From positions 3,897,001-3,961,000 of the forward strand of contig NC_088357.1 in assembly GCF_036884655.1 (NCBI RefSeq): a stretch of 64,000 bases of DNA. The letters are read 5' to 3'. This DNA comes from Musa acuminata AAA Group (taxonomy: Eukaryota; Streptophyta; Magnoliopsida; Zingiberales; Musaceae). A program made the position numbers and the translations under genes. The notes below the pieces were generated by a model, which saw only the letters and a list, made by a program, of their open reading frames with translations, did no database searches and was not told the DNA's origin. Shown here one piece after another: positions 50,350-62,235 of the stretch; within the stretch, counting starts at the first letter, position 1, and the number at the start of each line of letters is the position of its first letter.

Positions 50350-53011
50350 ATGCAAGAGAGCGTGCTGTCGTCTCGGCGGTCCCCTCCGGACCCCGAGGAG
50401 GTCGAGGAGAACGGCGACGAGTCGAAGACGAGGAAGAACACCACCCCCTTCGCCACCAGGGTCTCCAAGCACGCGAGTGCCGCCCTCTCCGGCCAGTGCG
50501 CCGCCGTCTTGATCTTCCTCCTCATCCTCCTCGCTACCGCCGCCTCCTTTCTCATCTCGCGCCCCGTCGTCTGCGTCTCGCCGTACGATTCCCTTGCCCG
50601 CACCGCACTCTTCGGGGCCACCCTGGACGGCCTCGCCTCCGATTTCGGATCCCTCGGCGTGCCCTGGTGTAAGCCCTCTCGTTCTTTTTCGCACGCAGTT
50701 GTTCTTTGGGACTTCGGAGGCTTTGGTTTCTTGATGGTCGCTTCTGATATAAACAAATCTGATAAGATCTTTGACTGCTCGGAGTCCGAAGAGTGGTTAG
50801 GGTTTTCCAAGATCTTGGAGAGTTACTTGCCTTTGTGAAGGTTTCTTGGTTCTTTAATTGTATGGGATCGCGGCGATCTGCTTTTCTTGCAAGATTGGTG
50901 TTACTCTATCTTGATTCTGAATGGATGTAGCTGGTTACGAGTAATCTCGTCCGCGATTTCAGTCTTTAGATCTAGTTTCTCGGTAGAATTGAAAGGACTA
51001 CATTACATGTGATGTGATGGTCGATGGCATTGTCTTTTAATTCTTGTTTGTTGGCAAAAGGCAGATCGAAACAAGGGAAAGCAGTAGAGTGGACTCGGAA
51101 GGACTTGCTCAAAGGCTTGGAAGAGTTCGTGCCGATCTACGAGACTCGTCCAATCAAGAACAACATGTACGGCATGGGGTTCGACCACAGCTTCGGTCTG
51201 TGGTTCATGGCGCGATGGCTTAAGCCAGATTTGATGATAGAAAGTGGCGCCTTTAAGGGCCACTCTACGTGGGTCCTGCGGCAGGCCATGCCGGAGACGC
51301 GGATAATATCGCTGTCGCCCCGGCACCCGGAGAAGTACTTGAAGAAGGGGCCAGCCTACGTCGATGGGAACTGCACCTACTTTGCTGGGAAGGATTTTGT
51401 GGATTTTGGCAGCGTTGATTGGGCGAGCGTGATGAAGAAACATGGGATTTCTGATCTTAGTAGGGTTCTCGTATTCTTTGATGATCACCAGAATGAACTG
51501 AAAAGGTAAGAGAATCTCCCTATACTTCTCGATTAACTTTGAAGGGCTCATCCATCTCTGGATATATTCATGAACACTACTCTTTCTATATGTTTACTTT
51601 CTTTTATGGTGCTTTTAACATTTCTGTTTATTTTAGGAATTTATACCTTCTTTATTGTCATTTACTGTAGTCTTTCCGGTAATCTTCATCAACATGAAAT
51701 ATTGATGATTTAGAAGAGTATGAGATACATCGACAAACTTCTATTCTTTGACAGCTGATATTAAAGATCTAATTGATGCTCTCGTTATTGCTTGGACAGA
51801 TTGAAACAGGCTTTAAAAGCTGGCTTCCTGCATCTTATATTTGAGGATAACTATGACACTGGAACCGGAGACCATTACTCACTAAGACAGATATGTGATC
51901 AGGACTACATTAGAGGTGAGAGTGCTCACATCCCTGATCCTGTGATTCCTGTTTATGTGCTTTTTTGCATGCTGCTATACATGTATTTTTTTTATGATCA
52001 ATGTTACCTAGATTCTTGCTCCCTGTGATGCATCCAACTCATCGTCAGCTTGGATAAGTATCTATCTTGTTATGAACTTATCCAAGTTATTAGCTAAGTA
52101 TCTACCTGTCATTATTTTTTTTCTGCTTTAGGACAGAACCATACTCTTTCTTTAAGTTTTAATTGTTCTTTTTTTTCCCTTGATTCTTTTTGTAGAAGAA
52201 CCAAGTGTTGCGTTATTTAGTGCCTTAGATTATTGTCTTCTCATCTTTAGTTTTAACTAGGTCGATGAAACAACATTTCAAAAGTAATTTTCCATTCTCT
52301 GTGATTATATATTGATCTTCAGAATCATGAAACTTGACACTGGAAACTCAAGTAGATTTTGTACATCTTAGTGATATGTGTATCTAACTTGCCATGCGTC
52401 CATATTCTCTACCGTCAATCTGCACTGTAAGATCGACATGTGGGATGGTTTGCACTCAAGTTTCAACTGTTAACTCTGTTTTGTCTTTAATTTCTGGATA
52501 CTGAAAGCATTCTCCTTCTTGTATTTGTATTTTGATAAGAGTAGCTCAGAAAAGTTTCAACTTTTGCAAATATTCCGCTTTGTTTGATGTAGGAGGTGGA
52601 CATAGCTGTTTCAGAGACAGTGACGAAGCACGAATAAGGATGAAAAGGAAGAAGTTCTGGGAGAAGGCTGTGGACAGAGATGAACTATGCGGCGGTGGTG
52701 AAGAATGGTGGGGTGTTCGGGGTTATATGAGAGATGATTTTAACCATAGCAACAAGGCAATCTCCTATGACGAACATTTTCAAAACAGCAGGTTTGTGGA
52801 ATCGGCCTTGGATGTGTACTGGGAGCTCCCACCAGTTGCTGGTCCCTCGCTCACTCACCAAACCAGATATGACCCTGCCCGCGCTTCTGATCCAATAATC
52901 GAAGATGGAAGGTTTGGCTTATTCCAAAGGCTCGGCCTGGCAAGACTTGGAACTTCAGTGTTCAATGGATATACCCAAATGGTATACGTTCAAATATCTG
53001 CCTCGTCTTAG
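50350..53011 (+). CDS. Membrane-anchored methyltransferase-fold protein, function unknown, four exons
   Basis: Exons are 50350-50668, 51061-51505, 51800-51915 and 52593-53011, giving 432 residues in a continuous frame. An acidic/basic cytosolic N-terminus is followed by one transmembrane helix at about 50-69 (CAAVLIFLLILLATAASFLI), suggesting a type II membrane protein. The body contains YGMGFDHSFGLWFMARWLKP, MIESGAFKGHSTWVLRQAMP, IISLSPRHPEKYLKKGPAYV and VLVFFDDHQNELKR, then IFEDNYDTGTGDHYSLRQIC. This order (glycine-containing loop, acidic strand end, DDH) resembles SAM-dependent methyltransferase or cephalosporin-hydroxylase-like folds. It is a conserved plant protein, as far as I recall without a proven activity. 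Splice sites are all GT-AG. Confidence 0.85.
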
Positions 53012-53019
53012 ATCGTATG

Positions 53020-55130
53020 TGCAAAATGTCAGGTGTCGTTTCAATGTGCTGCACTTGGGACTTTTAACCTGTTTTCTCTATTGTGACTTGGTTTGCAGTT
53101 GTCGCTTGTAAAACTTTACAATGTGTAAATACCTTTGCTCGTTGTGTTTGATGCATTTGCACTGGAGTGTGCCGGTTGGAGTATATAGAATTGAGCTCGG
53201 GAAGGTAATTGTTGCTCCTTTGGTTAGGTTGCTTTTTTTTTTTTTGTATGTGGGAAATAGTAGAACAAATATAGGATCCACCTTCTCATCCAAGTCTGAC
53301 GAAGAATCTTACCATTCACACGATTTAATCCTACTTAAACCGGCTCTCTCTCAGGAGAGGCAAATTAGGTGAGAGGTGTGTAAACACCAGCAGAGCTTCT
53401 GAAAAGACTTGACAAAACATTTAGTGTCCAGTGTTTCTCCATCTAAACTTGAGGCTACTAAATTAAAATCTGCGGTTTATGAAAAACATCCCTCTGTTTA
53501 GGTGTGTAAGGATTTTTTTTTTTTCATGGAGATTTTTATTTACAATCCTTTCTTGACTATCTATAACCCCATTTATAAAATTTTTAATATTTATAAATTA
53601 TCCATTTACAAATAGAGGCAGATACTTCGTTTTTTTCTTCTCCTCTCCTTCCTCATCACATCTTTTCTTCCTAAAAAAGATGATGTTCAACGAGCCACAT
53701 CAACAAGAAGCGAGATGAAATAAAGAGATGTGAGAAAGTAAAAAACAAAAAAAAAACAAAGTATAAAATCGATAATACTAGAGTTATAAATAATAAAATA
53801 ATATTTTTTTTAAAAAAAAGGTTATTAATAGGAAGGGTTCATGAATAGTAAATAGTGAGTTACAAATAATAAGTATCTTTTTCATTTGGTGCCCTTTACT
53901 TTTTATAATACTTCTAATATCTTTCATCGTCTAGTTTCTTTCACCTTACCGAGCCCTCTTCATGCATTGTCCTTCGTCTCGATTGTATCGTTTCCATGAG
54001 AGGATATTACAAGGGTTGTGAGGAAGTAAGCTAAAGGGAAGGAGGTGATCACGACAGGACTTCCCCTCCTTTTACCCTCACATGGTCTACCATGCTAGAT
54101 GTTACCCGTATGAATTCACTTGTCGATTCGCCCCCTTGAGTGCTACGACCATCGTCTTGCATGTGGATTCGCCCCCTTGAGTGCTACGACCATCGTCTTG
54201 CATGTGGTAGTCACCAATGGTCTAAGTGCTGGCATTATAGATCTTCTTTGACTAGAAATCCACGAAGTTCATTCGGGCACAATACGATGCCACTCGGTAC
54301 CCAACCTATGCTACATGTCACTCGTTGATTACTCTTTCATTGTCCAATATAGTCCCATCCAAATCGTCCAATTCGTCACCAACCTCATGGACCCATATTA
54401 CCTCTCTTCGCTATGGTTGCACCGCCAAGTTCGCCTCCGTCATCCTTCTCATGCAAGCAATGCCTGACGAGGAGGGAGAGGAAGCCCCATTGTGACCACC
54501 TCGTTGCCCTCAACCCTCATGACCTCATTCCATGAAAATGGTGGAACTGAGGGCCAGACAAAGATAGCGAGGGAAAGACGATGCATTGAGGAGGGCTTGA
54601 CGATTGATGTGACAAAAGATGAGAGGGCCTCACGATTGGATGAAGGGTGGGCAGATGATCACGGATATTATTTATATTAAAAAAAATAGGACCACCAAAT
54701 AAAAAAAAGTGAAAAATAAAAGTACATAAAAAGGACTTTTTCAGGAAATAACCCAATTAAAATTAAAATTGCAAGAAGTTTGAGCTTTCATCGGATCAAC
54801 CAGATACACAGAGACCATAGAGCTGGAAATTTGCATACGAGGCTTTTCAATATGATTCGGACGCCACCGACGACACATAAAACAGAGAGCTCAATCCATA
54901 GACGTTTAAAGAAAAATGACAAGCACACATCTAAAACTTCGATGACAGACGACAGACCAACAATATCTACCAACAGCAGGGCTCTCAGATAATATCAAGT
55001 CAACTACAAGTGAAACTACACTATGACAAACCACAATAAAAGCGAGAGAACGATAATAACATGTAGCTTTCATGTTCTCTTCCAGGCCACTAGCAGCCAT
55101 TTGGTCTGCATGCACCCAACCGAAAGAGGC
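53020..55130. other. Intergenic region with decayed repeats
   Basis: 53020-53400 is probably 3' flank of the preceding gene. 53500-53880 is AT-rich and resembles a non-autonomous repeat. 53940-54680 is a GC-richer block with fragments of open frames broken by stops on the plus strand; I do not recognise the source. A duplication with period about 41 (GATTCGCCCCCTTGAGTGCT) lies at 54125 and 54166. 54780-55130 approaches the 3' end of the Aux/IAA gene. Confidence 0.45.
54125..54208 (+). repeat. 41-base tandem duplication
   Basis: GATTCGCCCCCTTGAGTGCT and the following ACGACCATCGTCTTGCATGT occur twice in direct tandem, starting at 54125 and 54166, without visible mismatch. Confidence 0.95.
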
Positions 55131-55141
55131 TGAAACGGCTG

Positions 55142-57996
55142 CTAATTCCGGCTCTTGGACTTCTCCATGGCCCTTGGGGCTGCAACAATATTACACACAC
55201 CATCAAACACAACTGGTGTAACAAGGATTTGTGTAAGTATCATGTAAGGCGAGGACAACAGACTCGATGTTAACGGTAGGTCTACTAGCCTACATCGGTC
55301 ATTTGCTTAAAGACATCCCTTTATGTCAAAAAAGAAAACTATAGTGATCATATATTTGGAAGCCTTTAAAAGAAACTCAGTGCCGATCAGGAAATTGTGA
55401 CAATAGAGAGAAAAAGATAGCACTAAGAGTGGATTCATCAACAATTTGTTTACGAAGAACTTAATAGCAGGAAAATTTGCAAGACAATAAAATGGTATCC
55501 ACACATACCAATTCCAATTGCATCTGAACCCTTCATAATCCTCAGCCTCCTACAAGAATCAGTAAACATTCTGCGATGGCAAACACATACAATCAGTAGT
55601 CAAATAAGAAAAAAAGGTCTCCATTAATGATCATTGGTAGAAACTGAACTAGAACAGCCTGATAAATAGCGGAAGAAGGAAGAGGTGAGTCAACGCGACA
55701 TGATCCAAACCATATATTGGATCTGTCATATAATGAATCTGTCGTATGAAAGCATAACGCTTACTTCCACTTTGCCATCGTTGGTTTCACAAGTTGAACT
55801 ATTGCAACTGTAAGATCCTATGAGGGCTAATGTTTTGGTCCGCGGATGTTAACTTTCTAAGACACTATCGCCGAGAAAGAAATTGAAAAGGAGGACATAA
55901 TCACATTTGAGGTAATTGTCCTTTATGACAACTAGATTAGTTTATAAGTCTGCTTAGCATTTTACTTACTCCCAGGGAACATCGCCGACAAGCATCCAAT
56001 CACCATCTTTGTCCTCATAGGTAAGAACATACTCAGATCCTTGAAGAAGATCCATGACTCTACCCTCGGTCAGTATCTCTCTGCCAGTCATTCCATATGA
56101 ACCACACTGACCTGAAAACCACAAATACAAAAAATATGAAAAATCTTTTGGTCATGTATAGTGATTTAAGAACAAAAAATAAAGCACACGGTTGAATCAC
56201 TCGATACAAGTCTTTTTATTAGTTTCTAACATCACAAAGAAGCTAGGGATAAAATGTTAAATGCTGTCAATATCACTAAAGCTAAAGAATCCTATTCTGA
56301 TACATAGCAAGCAATGGGAGGCTTTTTTTCCCAAGAAAAGCACAAAGATGAAAAAGTGAAGTCTGTGTGCATCATAAACCAAAAGATCTTACCGATGGTA
56401 AAGCAAGTAAACATCTTCTCAAGAGCCAGCGAGAGCTCCTTATAGTTGGAGTACGTTTTGAGGTCGACTTTTCTAAGGTATGGAGCTCCATCCATGCTGA
56501 CCTTGATATAGAGGCATTCCAACCCCTGTTTCCCTTTGGCATCCTCCTTGTTCTTGGATGGGTTTGCAGCCATTGTATTCTTTCTGTAACTCCGGATAGG
56601 TGGCCAACCAACAACTTGTGCCCTGTGACACATATTATGCTTAGACAATCCCGAAGAAAGTGGGAGACCAGGACATTGATCAAAGCATGAAGCTCATCAG
56701 ACAAGACAATGGCAAGCAACGGTTACACAACGCCGAAAAATGGGGCGGCATGAGTTATCAATGCCTAGAGTTCGCCGGGAAATAGCACAGCTATATAAGA
56801 ATTTTTTTTTTCAAAGGTAAAACGGGAAACAAAGTCTTCATCTAGCAGAAGAAACAAGAGGAAAAAAAATTCTACGATAATTAGTAAGCATGAAATTTCT
56901 TGGGAAAAAAGAAGATCAAAGCATACAATGCGCCAGATTTTGATCCACTAAAATACAGTGGAACAACAAATAACCAATACTGAAGGAGTCGAGGTACTAT
57001 GTTACATAAGAAATAAGCCTGAGCACTTTCTAACCAAACTCCATGGCAGAGCACTCGGACGTATGACTATATGAGTGGCAACACACTTCTTGTACATCAA
57101 AACAGAACATAATGGACAGTGGAAATAGATGTAATGAATTAAAGGACATATTGTGTGATATAACTTCACAGTTGAAGCTGTTCTATCTCGATTTAAGCAC
57201 CATAAAACATTGCAATAGTTCCAACTTATTTGGATAGTTCTAAACCAAGACCACCGAAATTGCTAGTCTAAGGCTCAGCAAGAGATGTTTTTTATGTTGT
57301 CAATTCTGCGTCGGAAGCATTAAGGATTGGGTACTTGTGAATGCATCCGAGTCATGCATTTATGTTCTACACCAGCATTCACATACCCAAATTGACAAGC
57401 AAAGCTGCAACATGTAAAAAGATAGCAGTAGTCGAGAGCAAGCTTTTATTTACTGGATCAAAACAATTAGGAACAACTAATCTTAGTTGAATAGATAAAG
57501 ATTCTAACTTTGGCTTATCAAACTTCACCAGCAACATCTCGGCCACAAATGCCCCAAAAATGAACAAGAAGAACTGCAAGACATGCGCATTTGGTTCACC
57601 ATGATCTACCAAGGCAGCTACCAAGAAGCGAAAACAGGCTTACTTGGGCGAAGGCGCCACCTTTGCCGCTCCACCATCATCCTTCCCCACGCTGGGCGGC
57701 CCCAAAAGCTTCCCATTGGCCTTCTCCCCGCCCTTCCCCCGTTCTTCCTCAGACCCCTTCACCCCGGGAAGCCCCCACGCGTCGGGCCCGTCGATGGCGT
57801 CCGAGAACCCCCTCTTGGCGCCGGAGACGAAGTTCTTGGGAAGCCCCAGCGTCAGCCCGGCGCCCCCTCCATCGAATCTCTCGGGCGACTTCGAGCCCGG
57901 GAGCCCAAGCCGGAGCTCCGTGTCCTTGAGGTTGCCCGAGAGCTCGCCGGGGCTCTCCGGCAGGCCAAGGTAGTCGTGCTCCAACGGCGGTGTCAT
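55142..57996 (-). CDS. Aux/IAA transcriptional repressor, five exons
   Basis: This is a nuclear auxin-response repressor that binds ARF factors and is degraded through TIR1/AFB on auxin. Exons are 57996-57644, 56622-56393, 56111-55970, 55570-55509 and 55179-55142, giving 274 residues. Domain I is [10 protein letters not shown] (25-34), with a second LTLGLPK at about 48-54. Domain II holds the degron [13 protein letters not shown] starting near 121. Domains III/IV (PB1) comprise [20 protein letters not shown] and [20 protein letters not shown] with [22 protein letters not shown] pair in GAKRGF plus the downstream basic residues give nuclear localisation. The start [14 protein letters not shown] and the 5-exon structure resemble the IAA8/9/27-type group. 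The degron is intact, so normal auxin-triggered turnover is expected. Confidence 0.96.
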
Positions 57997-59688
57997 CGAA
58001 CGAAGATGGAAGAAGAAGTGCCAGCGGCGGGCGTGCGAGCAGCAGGCAAAGATTCCTCCTCCTCCTTGTATAGCTAGCGCTCAAGAAAAGTGCTTGTTTT
58101 TGCTGAGTAGACTTAGTTAAGCTCGACGCAATCATGAGAGGGAAACAATGGGCGAGGCCAAAAACGACGAAGAAACGAGAAGTATAATGACAAGCGAATT
58201 GAGGAGGCGATATTTGCGTGGTTTTTAATGGTTGGGTGTTGGAAGACTTTACGCGTCGGGACCGCAAACCTACCGACAGGGGATTGAAAGTTCCCGACAG
58301 GATTGCTGCCAGCAAAAACTCCACGTCTCTTTCCTCATCTCTCACCGTAAACCTCACTGTTCCTGTATTCTCTCTTATCTGGGGAACCTCTCGTGCTCCA
58401 GCAGCAGCGCCTCGATATATGTGCCGACTGTGACTTCTCTTCTCGCCACCAAACCATTACCAGCAGCCGAGTGTCATGTTGGGCTCAATAATGACACCTT
58501 CCTAACTACAATGCCAAGAAAAGGAGAAGTTAATACGCAGAGGGGGAGGGGTGGGGATGGCGACACCACCTGCGGGTGGCCACCCCACGCCTGCATCATC
58601 CGTCATTATTGTGTTTTCGAAGCATCGAACGGCTCGCCGTCCGCGGAAAGCCCCTGCTGCGTGCGCTTGATCTCGCCACGTCACCCTTTTCCTTCACGCC
58701 TCGGAGGACGACATCCCGGCACGAGACAGCGGGCTTTCCAGTCGAGTGCTGCCGAGTAAGCCACGGAAGGTCGGTTGTCGAGAGACGATAGGAGCATTCT
58801 GGCCGTCGCTGTTTGGGGGGACAGGGGGAAGCGGCTTGGTGGGGTTCATGTTCGGACGGTACTCGGATCCCGCCGGCGACAGCAATGCTTCGAGGGTCAA
58901 TTGACTGCGTACGGTTGACCGGAATTTGACCGCCTGGAATCCAAGAAAGGAATTTTGTTTTATTTCCCCCTCGCTCTTTTAATAACAAAAATATGTATCT
59001 AATATACACAATAATATTATTGGATTTGACTTGGCTACAGTCTTGACGCATTGGATTCAATAGGCAATCTAGTGGAGGGATGAAGAGGCCAACTGGTGGC
59101 GGCAGCGGAGACTGATGAATGCGTGTACCGGGACCTAATAAAGAGAGGAGAGGAAGACCCCACCAAAATGTCACCATGTAGATGGAGTGTTCCATTCGTA
59201 TCCTGCACAAACGGACAGTGGCGAGAGGGATTCAGTGGATCGATCATGTGAGAGTCTCGGGACGTCGCGCTAGCTGTGTTGGGTGGGGGAGCCACACCCA
59301 CCCTTCCCTTCGCTGTTGGAGTCGGCGTTGACAGTGCTACCATACTTACGCACTGGCAGATCAATCACGAGCACAACCTGGATCTGTCTTTACATGCAGA
59401 GATCGATGTGCGTTCACCTGAGTTCGATCACTGTTTCTTTCTTTGTTCGTTTGCTGTTGGTATGGCTCCTTCTTCTAAAGATGTTGTTTTCGATGTAAGC
59501 ACCATAAACAAAAACCAAAAAAAAAAAGATAGAATATTTTTCGCAGTAATGCCCACATGAGGATGTGAGAAGGAGAGAGACGAGTTTTAGTGAACGGTGT
59601 GGATGGATGGGTTGGCTATGATCAACGAATCGGCATAGAAGCGGACAGATTTTATTGGGATCCAGTGATTGCATGGCCAAGTACGTAG

Positions 59689-59728
59689 GTGGGGGAGGGA
59701 GGGAGGGAGGGAGGGAAGGAGGGTGGGT
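59689..59728 (+). repeat. (GGGA)n tract, possible G-quadruplex
   Basis: Seven or more runs of three or more G separated by single A bases (GTGGGGGAGGGAGGGAGGGA onward, continuing GGGAGGGAAGGAGGGTGGGT). The plus strand satisfies the usual four-run quadruplex pattern several times over. Confidence 0.9.
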
Positions 59729-61717
59729 GATCACCGGCGTCGGGTGGGGCATCGGAGGATCTTGGCCGTACATTACCATGGATCTGCTTGCTGTTGCCTC
59801 GAGGCTGTTCTTGTCATTTTGCCTGCCAAGCTTGTCATACCATACCGTGGTCCTAATCACAACCCACCACCAAAATAATCTCCGTCACCACTGCCAACGA
59901 TAATTAAGATTTTTGAGTCAATTATCTCTTAATTGATTCTGAGACAAGTGTATATTGACTAAGCAGCAGAGTCAATATGCCCATTACTTCCGAGGATAAT
60001 GGAGTGGTCGGAAAACAATGCTTTGTTGGTACGACGTGCCATCATACTCCACCCGAGGCTTAAACCATGCATCAGGTGATGTGACCTCGACACCCAACAC
60101 AACCTTCATCATCATCGTCGTCGTCGTCGTCGTCTTCGCCTGGGATACCAGTAACTAAGGGAGATGCAGACTGTCATTATTCCAAGGTCTCAAACATCGT
60201 CATCATCATCTATAGAGCACGGGGGATCTCTACCACCTTTCGAGAGAGTTAAACTGCCATACTTTATATGCTCCCAAATCATTCATGTTAATGGTTGTCT
60301 AATCAATCGAGCCGCATAGTCAAAAGTAATTGGCATGTCGAACGTGTTAGATGCATCCTATAAATTTGTTATAATCTAATCAAAATTTAGTAGGACTGTC
60401 AATGCTAATCGAACTGCTAAATAAAACTTCAGTTCAGAAAACAACACGGCAGAGGCAGCAATGCACCTCAAAACCTTTTGAAGTGGCACTTCACGTACTT
60501 ATTGGTACTTAACGAGACCGTAACGCATGATGAAATTACGGCAGAAAGTACACCAATTACAGCAAAAGAGTACATCGCCACTGCTTGATAGAGCGAGTGT
60601 GTTCAACCAGAAACGTACGAGGCAGAACCACCGAGGTGGAGACACCAACCACTGCACATGGATCCCTGTACGAAGGATGCAGCTGCAGGCGTTCATGAGG
60701 CTCTCTGCAGTGGCAACACCGTCAAGTAGAGAATCAAGAACAAGAACACAGAGAACGTTTATGAAACCTTCCAATGTTTGAAAGCTAAGATCTTGAAGGT
60801 TTTGCTGTATGATTCGGCTCGATTCGGAGCTCAGGTCTGTGCTCCTTGATGCCACTCGTTGTCAGAACAAGCACCAGTGGCGGAAACAGTGGGGAAACCG
60901 ATGGCTTCACCTTACCGAGGAGTCCACATCCTTGGCCTGTTTCGGTCAACACCTGAGAGAAAGCTAGTCATCTTTTACAGGCTGCAGATTGTGGAGAGAC
61001 GGGCTTCGGCTCTGCATCTGCTCTACTCTACTACTTCCAGTAATTTGACATTTTCCTTGCCTCAGCTTGTTCCTGCAAAGGTCTCTACCTCACTCCCCCA
61101 GCAGGGACAAAACCAGCTAATCCTCTCTCTCTCTCTTTCTCTGCGCCGCTCTGAAACAACAACGATAAAGTCATGAAAGATTCTATCGAGACGAGCAAAA
61201 AAGGAGTTCCCAGAAAGAAGGTGTATCGGAACTGATGCATGGCAAATCCTTGTTGCTGCAAGAACTATGATGTGACAAGATACCTCCATTTTTCGTCTCG
61301 TTCCGTTCCTTCATCTACACTCACTGGTAGCAGGTCGCTACTGTATTAGTATACGGATTTGATTACTTTGAAGTTGACTTTGATTTCTGATCGATATACT
61401 CTGTTCTCTTGTTCTTCCTGGCCTGCCTGCCTGCCTGCCTTTGACTTTGCTCTCCGATCGATTTGTCTTCGTTTCTTTGCTCTGATTTCTTTTGGCAGGT
61501 CTACTTCAAGTGTCATTTCTTGTGGCAACACTCACTGAAAAGTCCACGTCCGACCATTGTCACTGAATCAGCCACATTTTTAGATGGTGTCATGACTGAT
61601 GAGGTTACCATTGTCTGTTGGATGGATTTTGAAGAGAAGCAACAGAAATTTCTTCTTGTATCCTAAATTTGTAATGCTAAATCATTTGCCAATTAAAATT
61701 ATAGTCGCTTTACATCA

Positions 61718-61718
<1 letters not shown>

Positions 61719-61765
<47 letters not shown>
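61719..61765. repeat. (TA)n microsatellite
   Basis: TA dinucleotide run of about 46 bases. Confidence 0.97.
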
Positions 61766-61768
<3 letters not shown>

Positions 61769-62235
61769 TCTCCGCCTGATAAGCTCACGTCGAACGCAAC
61801 GCTAACAACGGGATCCATGCGCAGCGGTGAGCACGCGGCTGTCGGCCCACGGGCTGCCTTAGTGAGGCCGGAGACAAGCGAGTTGGGTCTTGGAATCCAT
61901 AGGCTTCCTGATCATGCGCGGCGCGATCCATGGCCTCCGGCGGCAGATTCTTCTGTAAGTTAACAGGCGACTTAAAGGTTCTCTGACGCTCTGAGAAGGG
62001 CAAGGCGTCGGCGTGCTGGGAACAAAAAGGAGCGGCAGCAGCTTCTTGAGGGCAACTCGAAAAAAAGACACCGAACCCATCCCCAGAGAGAGAGGGGAAA
62101 ACGACATTGCAGATTGATGCGTTACATTTAACTCGCCCCAAATCATCCATGCTTGGATCAGTAACCTGATCCTTTAAGGTTCCAGGTCTCTGCTTCCACT
62201 GTGCCACCGCCGCCGCCGCTGCTTGTGAGGAAAAG

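Larger units (their letters stand above)
57997..62235. other. Long intergenic region; Aux/IAA upstream flank and low-complexity tracts
   Basis: No gene was recognised. 57997-58400 is the Aux/IAA leader and promoter side. 58400-59300 is GC-moderate with overlapping chance frames. It contains the G-rich tract at 59689-59728, a GTC-type trinucleotide run near 60115-60133, a (CTGC)n-like run at about 61423-61440, and a TA microsatellite at 61719-61765. 61780-62230 is GC-richer and may be promoter and leader of the decayed gene beginning at 62236. Confidence 0.5.

Noticed and set aside
53940..54760. Possible captured gene between 53.9 and 54.7 kb
   Set aside because: Fragments of open frame exist, but I could match no protein and saw no convincing inverted arms, so it is not called as a third capture element.
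60499..60855. Minus-strand frame of 118 residues
   Set aside because: The frame begins at GTG, not ATG, and no family resemblance or promoter context was seen.
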